From positions 1,240,001 through 1,304,000 of the forward strand of contig NZ_FNSZ01000001.1 of assembly GCF_900105245.1 (NCBI RefSeq): a stretch of 64,000 nt of DNA, written 5' to 3'. Below, piece after piece: positions 16,608 to 24,653 of this stretch. The position numbers and the translations under genes were made by a program. The stretch is from Streptomyces sp. 1222.5. GTDB taxonomy: Bacteria; Actinomycetota; Actinomycetes; Streptomycetales; Streptomycetaceae. Each line of letters starts with the position of its first letter. Position 1 is the stretch's first letter. Below the pieces are notes generated by a model. The model was not told where the DNA came from. It searched no databases and saw only the letters and a program-made list of their open reading frames with translations.

Positions 16608-18344
16608 TCAGGTGTCCTTCCCGGAATCCTCCGCCGGCCGGGCGGCCGGCCCGTCGGAGCCGGCGATCGACAGTGAACCCGGGCTTGCCGTAGGCGAGTC
16701 GGACTGCCAGCGCTGTCCGGCGGACCGGTCGCGGACCTTGACCACGACGTCGGACCCGGCTTCCTCACCGGCGGTGGCGAGTGCCACGGTCCGGTCCCAG
16801 CGGGGCAGCAACTCACCCTGCACCGTGAGGTCGTAGCGCACGTCGTCGGCCCGCTGCGAGCCGGCCCCGGCGCAGCTGCCGAGGGTCACCACACCGGCGT
16901 CGGCGTGCGAGTCCAGGCACAGTCCGGTGCCGGCCGCGCTGCGCAACTGCCCGTCGGCGTCGTACGTCCACTGCTGTCCGGCCGTCGTGGAGCAGACGGC
17001 GAGTACCGCGGCGGCACCGGACACGGGCGTACCCCGGACGTCCAGACACAGGCCGGCGGCCACGTTGCGCAGCCTGCCGGGACGACCCGTGGCGGGCAGA
17101 CCGGCGGTGTCCGGCGCGGTGCCGGAGGCGCGCGGGGGCCGGGCGTCGGTGCCGGGCACGGCACTCGTGGACGCGACGGGACCGGTACCGGATCCGCCGT
17201 CCGGCCACACGCCCAGGGCGACGACGGTCGCCAGCAGCACGACGGACGCCACGCCGACGCCGGTGAGCAGCGTCCGCGTGGACCCTACGGCGGCGATGCC
17301 GGTACCACCCGGCGGCGACGGTGTCCGGGCGAACGGTCCGGGTGTGCCGCGCCGTCGGCCGCGCGCCCCCGTGCCGCGCGACCGCGGCTCCGGCTCGCCG
17401 CCTTCGCGGGCCCCGGCGCGCGAGGAGGTGGTCCGGAGGAACAGTCCGGGCTTCCCACCGCCGCGTCGGCGTCCGCCCGGGCCCCGGGAGCCGCCGCGGG
17501 CGGGGCCGGGGCGGCGGCCGGGACGGCAGTCGAGGTAGCGGCGGGCGCCCCAGCCGAGGACGGCTTCGGCCAGGAGGACGCCCAAGGCGGCCTCGGCGCT
17601 GCCGAGTTGCTCGGCGGCATGCCGGCAGTGGATACAGGCCGCCAGGTGCTCCTGGACGTCGGGCAGCAGGTTTCCGCCCCGCCGTATCGGTACGTCGAGG
17701 AGGCGGTTGTAGTAACGGCACTCCGTGCCGGGAGCGAGTTCCCGGTGCGCGCGCACCAGGCCTTCCCGGAATTTCTCGCGAGCCTGTTCGAGTGCGATCG
17801 CCGCACTCTCGGTGTCGATGCCGAGCAGTTCGGCGGGCGCGTTTATCGGCTCGGCCTCGACCTCGGTGTGCCACAGCAACGTCTGTTCCAGCCGGGGAAG
17901 TCCCAGGAAGGAACGGTCGGAGAGCGCGCGGTTTTCCGGTATCAGTGTCTTCGCGTTGCGCATGCCGCGGCCCCCGGCGGGTTTTCCGAGTCCGGGCAGT
18001 ACGGCGGTGATCCGGTCCGTGGAGGACCAGTTGAGGACCGTGTCCCGCACTGCCACGAGCAGGCGGGGACGGAGCGCCTCGCCGGGTTCGCCGAGGGCGA
18101 GCCGGCCGAGGACCTGGTGGAAGGCGGTGGCGGTGGCCATGTGGGCGAGGGGCCCGGGAGCGGCCAGGCATATCACCGCGTAGTCGTGTGCCGGCTGCCA
18201 GTGCCGGGACATCAGGAGGGCGGTGGACCGGGAGGCCTCCGCGTCGGAGCCGGCGCGCAGCGGGCCGGCGAGGGACTCGTCGGATTCCCCCGGTTCCCCG
18301 CCGGGTGGCGGAAAGGGGGGACGAGGGGGGTGGGGGGTGGGCAC
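16608..18344 (-). CDS. Sigma-like / zinc-finger / transmembrane / ricin-lectin fusion protein (copy 1)
   Basis: 578 residues. Residues ~40-230 resemble the two helical domains of an ECF sigma factor: a region-2-like stretch around HDYAVICLAAPGPLAHMATA and a region-4-like stretch from LPRLEQTLLWHTEVEAEP to AREKFREGLVRAH. HLAACIHC (~245) is a zinc-binding anti-sigma (ZAS) H-x3-C-x2-C motif. A low-complexity basic linker leads to one membrane helix at ~357-379. The outside part (~421-545) is a beta-trefoil with CLDV, QQWTYDADG, CLDS and QRW motifs of ricin B lectins. GTG start at 18344. It shares the whole architecture with the gene at 33220-35091. It could couple glycan sensing to transcription. 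Confidence 0.75.
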   Translation of the reverse strand: MPTPHPPRPPFPPPGGEPGESDESLAGPLRAGSDAEASRSTALLMSRHWQPAHDYAVICLAAPGPLAHMATATAFHQVLGRLALGEPGEALRPRLLVAVRDTVLNWSSTDRITAVLPGLGKPAGGRGMRNAKTLIPENRALSDRSFLGLPRLEQTLLWHTEVEAEPINAPAELLGIDTESAAIALEQAREKFREGLVRAHRELAPGTECRYYNRLLDVPIRRGGNLLPDVQEHLAACIHCRHAAEQLGSAEAALGVLLAEAVLGWGARRYLDCRPGRRPGPARGGSRGPGGRRRGGGKPGLFLRTTSSRAGAREGGEPEPRSRGTGARGRRRGTPGPFARTPSPPGGTGIAAVGSTRTLLTGVGVASVVLLATVVALGVWPDGGSGTGPVASTSAVPGTDARPPRASGTAPDTAGLPATGRPGRLRNVAAGLCLDVRGTPVSGAAAVLAVCSTTAGQQWTYDADGQLRSAAGTGLCLDSHADAGVVTLGSCAGAGSQRADDVRYDLTVQGELLPRWDRTVALATAGEEAGSDVVVKVRDRSAGQRWQSDSPTASPGSLSIAGSDGPAARPAEDSGKDT

Positions 18345-18810
18345 GGAGCGGATTCCTTTGGTGCGTGGTGCGTAGGTGCGAGCCTCTGGGTGCGCGCGGG
18401 GAACGGGAATTCACCGGCGCTCGGCCGGTCCGGTTCCGCAACTGCCGAAAGAACCCTGGACTATGCCCCCCCGCACGGGCGCTGCAACCCTTGCACAACT
18501 TCCACACGGGCAACAAGGCGCCCGTAGGACATCGGCCTTGTTGAAAGAAAGTCAGAAATACTCGGTTCGGGCCTGTTCGGGCGAGACGGCTTTCGTATTC
18601 CCGTGCGCCCCGTGTGAAGTGTGCGCACGCGCCGGTGGGACGCGCACGCTCCCGGGGCCCCGGGAGCGGTAGTGGACTGGGACCGGCCCTCTCGGAAGGC
18701 CCCGCGCGGGACGGCGGCTCTCCCGCGCGCGACCGGCCGCCGGCCCTGTTCCTCCCGCCCTCGGCCGGCGGCCCCGGCGGCTTCCCCCGCCGACCGTGGA
18801 CGGGCTCACC
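18345..18810. other. Non-coding upstream region of the ricin-fusion gene, with a 9-bp inverted repeat
   Basis: No gene supported. CAACAAGGC (18511-18519) and GCCTTGTTG (18535-18543) form a perfect inverted repeat with a 15-base loop, about 170 bp upstream of the start; it could be an operator or a leader hairpin. The flanking stretch around 18540-18600 is less GC-rich and is a reasonable place for the promoter. From ~18650 to 18800 there is only GC-rich low-complexity sequence. Confidence 0.45.
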
Positions 18811-18844
18811 CGGGGGCGGGTCCGGCCGGCCGGACCCGCCCCCG
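18811..18844. terminator. 34-bp perfect palindrome
   Basis: CGGGGGCGGGTCCGGCC is followed immediately by its exact reverse complement, with no loop base to spare. It would form a very stable hairpin or cruciform. It probably terminates the leftward toxin-antitoxin transcript after the repeat array. Confidence 0.65.
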
Positions 18845-18855
18845 CGGCCACGGCC

Positions 18856-19186
18856 CAGATCAGCCGGGTCCGGCCCGGTGAGTGGGGGGCAAGTCCGCGG
18901 GTTCGGTCAGCGACGCGGTCAGATCGGCCGGGTTCCGCCCTAGCGACGCGATGCACACCTGCCGGCTCGACCCCGCCGACGCCGATGTCAGGATCTGCCG
19001 TCCCCGGCCCCCGCGAGGAAGGATCCGGTTCGGCTGAGCGGGCGGGGTCGGATCGGCCGGGTCAGCGGCCCACATCTGCCGGCTTCGCCCCCCTCCGGCG
19101 CCGATCAAAAGTCCGCCGGATCGGTCCTCTTGAGTACGGTTCGAGGCGGTCGGGTGCGGCCCCGACGGCGTCGTTCAGATCTGCCA
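18856..19186 (-). repeat. Degenerate ~64-bp repeat array
   Basis: CAGATC-AGCCGGGTCCGGCCC (18856), CAGATC-GGCCGGGTTCCGCCC (18920) and CGGATC-GGCCGGGTC (19049) are clear copies. Weaker ones lie at ~18987 and 19117, and CAGATCTGCC occurs at 19176 over the toxin stop codon. A second element, CACACCTGCCGGCTCGACCCC-like, occurs at 18954 and 19071. Spacing is close to 64 bp or twice that. No reading frame is convincing. Confidence 0.55.
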
Positions 19187-19552
19187 GGAACGCAGTCGGT
19201 CCGCCGCCCCGTACACGTCGGTCTTGCCGGAGATCAGGTCGCGGGCCAGGTCGACGAGGGCGCCGTAGGGCGGATCGATGCCGGCACCGCTGACGAACAT
19301 GTACGCCGCCGCCGTCGAGCAGGCGAAGCGGGCGTTGGCCGCGGGCAGCGGCTTGAGTACGGCGAGGGTGTGCAGCAGGGCGGCGGCACGCCAGGCGGCG
19401 TCGGAGTCGACGCCGAGCCGCGGCGGGTCCACACGGTGCCGGGCCACGGCGGCGACCAGCGCGGAGAAGTCGTCCACGGCGGGCTGGTCGGGCAGGACCT
19501 CTTCGTGCCGCTGGAGCAGCCAGGGGACGTCGATGTGGAGGACGGAGGGCAT
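19175..19552 (-). CDS. Fic/Doc-like toxin with divergent active-site loop
   Basis: 125 residues, the size of Doc. The helical core and the end AVLKPLPAANARFACSTAAA (64-83) align with the Doc loop HxFxxGNKRTA, but the catalytic His is missing; N73 and R75 of the GNxR part remain. Doc phosphorylates elongation factor Tu and Fic enzymes transfer AMP, so activity here is uncertain. ATG at 19552, three bases after the antitoxin stop, so the pair is one operon with the antitoxin first. Confidence 0.72.
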   Translation of the reverse strand: MPSVLHIDVPWLLQRHEEVLPDQPAVDDFSALVAAVARHRVDPPRLGVDSDAAWRAAALLHTLAVLKPLPAANARFACSTAAAYMFVSGAGIDPPYGALVDLARDLISGKTDVYGAADRLRSWQI

Positions 19553-19555
19553 AAC

Positions 19556-19795
19556 TCAGGCGGCCTCGCCCTTGGCGGGGGGCTCGTCGTCGGGAAACGC
19601 GGCGGCGAACTCCTCCGCGTGGGCGGCGAAGAAGCGCCGGAAGGTCTCGGCGCCCTCCTGCAGGGCGCGGTGCCGGGCGATGTCGGCGGCGGCCGCCTCG
19701 CGCACGAGGGCCTTCATCGACGTACCGCGCTCCTTGGCGATCTGCCGCAGGTCCTCTAGTTCCCGTTCGCTGAACTCCACGTTGAGAGCTGGCAT
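19556..19795 (-). CDS. Ribbon-helix-helix-type antitoxin
   Basis: 79 residues. MPALNVEFSERELEDLRQ forms the N-terminal beta strand and first helix, and RGTSMKALVREAAAADIARH the second helix, as in MetJ/Arc-like antitoxins that bind the operon's own promoter. The C-terminal half is a charged tail that would contact the toxin. I take the ATG at 19795, where similarity starts; the GTG at 19804 would add three residues, and neither has an ideal ribosome site. It precedes the Fic/Doc-like gene by three bases. Confidence 0.72.
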   Translation of the reverse strand: MPALNVEFSERELEDLRQIAKERGTSMKALVREAAAADIARHRALQEGAETFRRFFAAHAEEFAAAFPDDEPPAKGEAA

Positions 19796-19983
19796 GCCCC
19801 TCACGGTACCGCCCGGGTACTCACGCGTAAATATCCACAGGTCGGACCGGTTGCCGCGCGGTACCCGCGGCGCTGCAGGGCTGTGTCCGTTTTCCGCCGG
19901 TCACCGGGCCCCGGGCGCAGCAGACTCGACAGCACGCGAAGGCCGCACGCACAGGCGGCACGGAGGTATCCGAGGGAGCACCG

Positions 19984-20493
19984 ATGCATACGCGCACCGT
20001 TCACACCGTCCACCCGAGTGCGCTCGGCGATCTGCTGCTGACCGCCTCCGTCGGGCCCGATGGCCACGCCGTCTCCTCGCTGTCCCTGCCCGGTGGGCCC
20101 GGGGCGCCGGCCGGCCGTCCGGAGGACCGCGACGACCGGCCGTTCACCGAGGCGCACCGGCAGCTGGAGGCGTACTTCGCGGGCCGCCCGACCCGCTTCG
20201 AACTGCCGCTCTCCGCGCCGGGCAGCGCCTTCCAGCAGAGGGTGTGGCAGGCCCTGGACGAAATCCCGTACGGCACCACGACCACGTACGGCGAGCTGGC
20301 GGCCCGGCTCGGCGTACCCCGCTCCGAGATCCGCGCGGTCGGCCGGGCCCTCGGCGCGAATCCGCTCCTGCTGCTCCGCCCCTGCCATCGGGTGATCGGC
20401 GCGGACGGCTCGATGCGCGGGTACGCCGGCGGGGTCGGGAACAAGGTGTGGCTGCTCACCCACGAGGGTGCCCTGCAGCCGGCCCTGCTGTGA
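19984..20493 (+). CDS. ogt: Methylated-DNA--protein-cysteine methyltransferase
   Basis: 169 residues. LLRPCHRVIGADG holds the alkyl-accepting Cys134 in the PCHRV motif, and TTTYGELAARLG and GRALGANPLLL form the DNA-binding helix-turn-helix and the Asn hinge. It repairs O6-methylguanine by moving the methyl group irreversibly to its own cysteine. GAGGGAG lies six bases before the ATG. It is followed after 20 bp by a 2OG-Fe oxygenase, probably in the same transcript. Confidence 0.95.
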   Translation: MHTRTVHTVHPSALGDLLLTASVGPDGHAVSSLSLPGGPGAPAGRPEDRDDRPFTEAHRQLEAYFAGRPTRFELPLSAPGSAFQQRVWQALDEIPYGTTTTYGELAARLGVPRSEIRAVGRALGANPLLLLRPCHRVIGADGSMRGYAGGVGNKVWLLTHEGALQPALL

Positions 20494-20513
20494 ATTCCGG
20501 AGGAGGAATGACG

Positions 20514-21236
20514 ATGACTGTCACCCTGGCCGAGGCCCGCCGCCGGGCCGCCCGCACGGACTGGCCCGCGCTCTCGGCCGGGCTGGACGAGCTCGGCAGC
20601 GCCCCCACCGGCCCGCTGCTCACCGCCGCCGAGTGCGCCGACCTGGCCGCTCTCTACGAGAAGCCGGAACTGTTCCGGACCACGGTCGACCTGGCCCGGC
20701 ACCGGTTCGGATCCGGCGAGTACCGCTACTTCACCCATGACCTGCCCGCTCCCGTGGCCGCGCTGCGCGCCGCGCTCTACCCTCGGCTGCTGCCGGTCGC
20801 CCGGGACTGGGCGGCCCGCCTGGGCCGGGCGGCCCCCTGGCCCGACTCGCTCGGCGACTGGCTGGAGCGCTGCCACGCCGCCGGCCAGGACCGGTCGGCG
20901 CAGATCCTGCTCAGCTACGGGCCGGGCGACTGGAACGCCCTGCACCGCGACGTCTTCGGCGAACTCCTCTTCCCGCTCCAGGTGGTGATCGCCCTGGACG
21001 AGTACGGCACCGATTACACCGGTGGCGAGTTCCTGATGGTGGAACAGCGGCCGCGCGCCCAGTCACGGGGTACGGCGACCGTCCTGCGGCAGGGGCACGG
21101 CCTGGTGTTCACCACCCGGGACCACCCCGTGCGCACGCGCCGCGGCTGGTCGGCCGGGGCGATGCGGCACGGGGTGAGCACCGTGCGGTCCGGGCGGCGG
21201 CGCACGCTGGGGCTGGTGTTCCACGACGCCGCCTGA
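20514..21236 (+). CDS. 2-oxoglutarate/Fe(II) oxygenase, probably alkylation repair
   Basis: 240 residues. The iron ligands are visible as HRDVFG (H-x-D) and the distal His in AGAMRHGVSTVRSGRR, with the following Arg placed to bind 2-oxoglutarate. The core LFPLQVVIALDEYGTDYTGGEF is the double-stranded beta-helix. AlkB-type enzymes of this fold remove methyl groups from bases, and the adjacent ogt supports a DNA-repair role. AGGAGG is seven bases before the ATG at 20514; an ATG two codons earlier (20508) is too close to the same site. Confidence 0.82.
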   Translation: MTVTLAEARRRAARTDWPALSAGLDELGSAPTGPLLTAAECADLAALYEKPELFRTTVDLARHRFGSGEYRYFTHDLPAPVAALRAALYPRLLPVARDWAARLGRAAPWPDSLGDWLERCHAAGQDRSAQILLSYGPGDWNALHRDVFGELLFPLQVVIALDEYGTDYTGGEFLMVEQRPRAQSRGTATVLRQGHGLVFTTRDHPVRTRRGWSAGAMRHGVSTVRSGRRRTLGLVFHDAA

Positions 21237-21302
21237 CCGGAGGCGCGCGGACGGGCAGCCGCCGGGGCGGCCTCCCGTCCACCCGGGCGGCCCGGTCAGG
21301 CG
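21230..21302. terminator. Nested inverted repeat between convergent genes
   Basis: The outer arms CGCCTGACCGG (21230-21240) and CCGGTCAGGCG (21292-21302) contain the stop codons of both genes. Inside, GGACGGG-CA-GCCGCC pairs with GGCGGC-CT-CCCGTCC (21249-21280). Likely bidirectional terminator. Confidence 0.75.
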
Positions 21303-24300
21303 TCGAGCCGGCTGATGCGCACGGCGCCCCGGTCCTCACCCGGGTGGGCGCTCGTGAGGGTCAGCCGCAGCCGCGAGCCGCGCACCGCGTCGAAGCTGAT
21401 CACGCTCGGGGCGTCCGACACCGTGGCCCACTCCACCTCGGCGCCGGTGACCGGCACGTACGTGTGCCCGTTCCACACGGCCACCTCCGCCTTCGCGGGA
21501 AGCGTGTGCGTGGCGTCGACGGTGAAGGAGACCGCCACCCGGTCCACGGTCCGGTTCCGTCCGAAGTCGACCGACACCCAGTCCTTCGCGCGGGCACCGG
21601 AGAAGGCGGGCAGCAGTGCGGTGGCCGGCTTGGCGAAGGCGTTGGACCAGCCGGTGGCCGGGTCGCCGTCGAGCATGGCGGCGGGCAGGGTGTCCGGGCG
21701 GCCCGAGTACCCGGCGTCCGCGTACGGGTGGACGCGAGGGGCCGGGTGGTCGGGCGGGAACTCGGGGGCGGTGGTGCGGACCGCGTCGCGGACCGGGGTG
21801 GTGCGCACGGCCGTCCTGCCCGTGCGCAGTCCGTCCACGCGCGCCCCGACCTCGAGCGTTCCCGGCTCGCCGCCGGAGCGGACGATCGCGACGGCCTTGC
21901 CGTGGAAGGCGGTCCGGGTGCTCGCCTGGTAGCGCTCGGCGCTCTCCTGGCGGCCGTTGTCGACCCCGGCGAGGGAACCGCCCCTGACGTCGAAGGTGAT
22001 GAGGTGCTCGGCACCGGGCACGACCACGCCGTGCGCGTCGACGATCTCGGCGGTCACGAAGAGCAGCGACCGGCCGTCGGCGGGGACGGATTCGCGGTCG
22101 GCGGTCAGGCGGACGGCGTGCGGGACACCGGCGGTGCGCAGCACGTCGGTGGCGACCACCTTGCCGTTTCGGCGGGCGACCGCCTTCAGCTCACCCGGCC
22201 GGTACGGCACCTGCCACGCCAGGTGCAGCTTGCCCGCACTGCCGTTGGGGCTCGTGTAACTGCCCGGGTGGGGGCCGTCGGTGAAGGTCTTGTCGTCGCC
22301 GGTGGCTTCGGTGGTCTCCAGGTAGCTGCGTCCGTCGGTGGTCCTCTTGACGTCGAACTCCCGTGTTCCCAGGGACTTTCCGTTGAGGAACAGCTCGACG
22401 GAGGGCACGTTGGCGTAGGCCCACACCTCGACGGTGTCGCCCTCTTCGTGGTTCCAGCTCATGGGCAGCAGGTGGACCATGGGCTCGGCCGTCCACTGGC
22501 TCCTGAAGAGGTGGTACATGTCCTTCGGGAAGCCGGCCGTGTCGACCGCGCCGAAGAAGGACGCCTTGACCGGGAAGACGTCGTACGGGGTGGGTTCGCC
22601 GATGTAGTCGATGCCGGACCACAGGAACTGCCCGGCGAACCACTTCCGGTCCCGGTCCTTCTTGTGCCCGTACTCGCCGCTCATCGTCCAGGAGGCGAGG
22701 TTGTTGTCGTAGGAGGAGGTGGCCCGGCCGCCCGGCGTGTGGTTCTCGCCGGTGTTCAGGTGTTCCGGCTCCTGGTAGGCGCCCCGGGTCGAGGTCTCCG
22801 AGGAGGACTCGGACTCGAAGAGGAACAGGCGCGGGTAGGCCGCGTGCAGGGCGTCCACCGACTTGGCGGTGTTGTAGTTGAGGCCCAGTCCGTCGATCTT
22901 GGCGAGCATCAGGTCGGCCGCGGAGCCCTTGGCGGGCAGACGCCGGTATTTGTCGGAGCCGATGACGAGCGGGCGGGTGCCGTCGGCGGCCCGGATCGCG
23001 CCGATGATCCGGTCGGCCATGGCGAGGCCGGCCGTGGACGTGGAGTCGGGGATCTCGTTGCCGATGGACCACAGCACCACCGCGGGCGAGTTGCGGGCGG
23101 CGAGGACCATCTCGGTGGCGTCCTTCTCGCACCACTCGTCGAAGAACCGCCCGTAGTCGTACCGCGTCTTGCCGGTCCGCCAGCAGTCGAAGGCCTCGAC
23201 CATCATCACGATGCCCAGTTCCTCGCAGACCCGGATCATCTCCGGCGAGGGCGGGTTGTGCGAGGTGCGCAGGGCGTTGACGCCCATCGACTTCATGATG
23301 CGCATCTGCCGGCGGACGGCGTCGACGCTGATCGCGGCGCCGAGGGCGCCCTGGTCGTGGTGGAGGTCGACGCCCTTGATCTTGGCGGGGGCGCCGTTCA
23401 GCGAGAAGCCCTCGTCCGGGTCGAAGCGGTGGCCGCGGATGCCGAAGGGTGTGGTGTACGTGTCGGTGGTGCGGCCCCCGACGCGGACCTCGGTGTGCAG
23501 GGTGTAGCGGTGCTCCGGCGTGGCGAAGTCCCACAGGAGGGGCTTCGGGACGGTCAGCTCGTGGGTCTCCTCGGCCTGGTCGGAGACGGTCAAGGTGCCG
23601 GCCGTACGGGCGGCGGTGCGGCCGTCGGGGCCGGTGATCCGGGACAGCACCCGGACGTCGGCGGCGGTGCCGGTCTCGTTGCGCACGGTGGTGCGCACCC
23701 GGACCAGCGCGCGGTCGGCGGAGATCTCCGGGGTGGTGACGTACGTGCCCCAGCGGGCCACGTGCACCGGCTCGGTGATCACCAGGCGGGCCTCGCGGTA
23801 GATGCCGCTGCCGGAGTACCAGCGGCTGCTCGGGAGTTGGTTCCGGACCTTGACGGCGAGCACGTCGGGGGTGGTTCCGTCGGTGTGGACGAGGTCGGTC
23901 AGGTCCAGGGCGAAACCGGTGTAGCCGTAGGGGTGGCCGCCCGCCTCGATGCCGTTGCAGTAGACGGTGGAGTCCATGTAGACGCCGTCGAACTCGACCG
24001 AGATCCGCTTGCCGGCGTACTCGGGCGGGAGGGTGAAGGCGAGCCGGTACCAGCCGAGGCCGCCCGGCAGGAAGCCGGTGCCGCTGGTGGTGCCGTGCTC
24101 GGTCGTGGGGGTCTGTTCGATCGACCAGTCGTGGGGGACGGCGACCTCGCGCCAGTCCGAGTCGTCGTGGGCGGGGTCGGCGGCGTCGGCGAAGGCGCCG
24201 GTCGGGTCGGTGATGCCACCCGGGTCGACCAGTGCGAAGCGCCAGCCGTCACGCAGGGGCACCGTGTGACGGCCACCGGCACCGTTCCCGGCGGCGACGG

Positions 24301-24388
24301 CGGGCGGAGCCGCGGGAATGCCCGGGAGCGCTCCGGCCGCGGGTGTCGCGGTGGCCGCGACCAGTACCGATCTGCGTGTGACCGTCAT
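21296..24388 (-). CDS. Secreted glycoside hydrolase family 2 beta-galactosidase with C-terminal discoidin domain
   Basis: 1030 residues. A Tat-type signal (TRRSVLVAATA) heads the protein. The GH2 sugar-binding domain, immunoglobulin-like domain and TIM barrel follow. VVLWSIGNEIPDS supplies the acid/base Glu445, and FLFESESSS supplies the likely nucleophile (Glu525 or 527). A DUF4982-like and a big-1-like domain lead to a discoidin (F5/8 C) module at ~890-1030. It should release terminal beta-galactose or a related sugar from glycans outside the cell. The upstream region is shared with the PP2C gene. Confidence 0.88.
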   Translation of the reverse strand: MTVTRRSVLVAATATPAAGALPGIPAAPPAVAAGNGAGGRHTVPLRDGWRFALVDPGGITDPTGAFADAADPAHDDSDWREVAVPHDWSIEQTPTTEHGTTSGTGFLPGGLGWYRLAFTLPPEYAGKRISVEFDGVYMDSTVYCNGIEAGGHPYGYTGFALDLTDLVHTDGTTPDVLAVKVRNQLPSSRWYSGSGIYREARLVITEPVHVARWGTYVTTPEISADRALVRVRTTVRNETGTAADVRVLSRITGPDGRTAARTAGTLTVSDQAEETHELTVPKPLLWDFATPEHRYTLHTEVRVGGRTTDTYTTPFGIRGHRFDPDEGFSLNGAPAKIKGVDLHHDQGALGAAISVDAVRRQMRIMKSMGVNALRTSHNPPSPEMIRVCEELGIVMMVEAFDCWRTGKTRYDYGRFFDEWCEKDATEMVLAARNSPAVVLWSIGNEIPDSTSTAGLAMADRIIGAIRAADGTRPLVIGSDKYRRLPAKGSAADLMLAKIDGLGLNYNTAKSVDALHAAYPRLFLFESESSSETSTRGAYQEPEHLNTGENHTPGGRATSSYDNNLASWTMSGEYGHKKDRDRKWFAGQFLWSGIDYIGEPTPYDVFPVKASFFGAVDTAGFPKDMYHLFRSQWTAEPMVHLLPMSWNHEEGDTVEVWAYANVPSVELFLNGKSLGTREFDVKRTTDGRSYLETTEATGDDKTFTDGPHPGSYTSPNGSAGKLHLAWQVPYRPGELKAVARRNGKVVATDVLRTAGVPHAVRLTADRESVPADGRSLLFVTAEIVDAHGVVVPGAEHLITFDVRGGSLAGVDNGRQESAERYQASTRTAFHGKAVAIVRSGGEPGTLEVGARVDGLRTGRTAVRTTPVRDAVRTTAPEFPPDHPAPRVHPYADAGYSGRPDTLPAAMLDGDPATGWSNAFAKPATALLPAFSGARAKDWVSVDFGRNRTVDRVAVSFTVDATHTLPAKAEVAVWNGHTYVPVTGAEVEWATVSDAPSVISFDAVRGSRLRLTLTSAHPGEDRGAVRISRLDA

Positions 24389-24444
24389 GACGGCTCTCCC
24401 TCACCAAGTCCCAGAAGTACTCACAACTGATCGTGAACAAACAG

Positions 24445-24475
24445 ATTCTGACGTCGCGCCACACACGATCGTCAA
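24445..24475 (-). promoter_or_regulatory. Candidate promoter of the beta-galactosidase gene
   Basis: On the minus strand TTGACG (24475-24470) and TCAGAAT (ending 24445) are 18-19 bases apart. GATCGTG (24429-24435) and CACGATC (24464-24470) form an inverted repeat around the -10, a possible operator. Confidence 0.35.
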
Positions 24476-24653
24476 GGGTCCGAACACGGGCGAGCGCCTT
24501 CGACGAAAGATCGGCCGAAATCGCCCCTTGACCTTGTTCGACCCATCGACCGGAGAGCCGGGAGTCGCGGTCCGCGAGCGGGCGGGAAGCACTAGGCTGG
24601 AACACAAGTGGTGCCACCTGTTCACTGTGAGTGTGCGCTTGGGAGCGGCGACG

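Noticed and set aside
18856..19186. CRISPR array
   Set aside because: The repeats are degenerate, spacers are not unique in the usual sense, and no cas genes are present.
21344..24430. 1028-residue open frame antisense to the GH2 gene
   Set aside because: It is the mirror of a real gene's codon bias (Gly/Val/Ala/Arg-rich, no domains). High GC leaves long antisense frames open.
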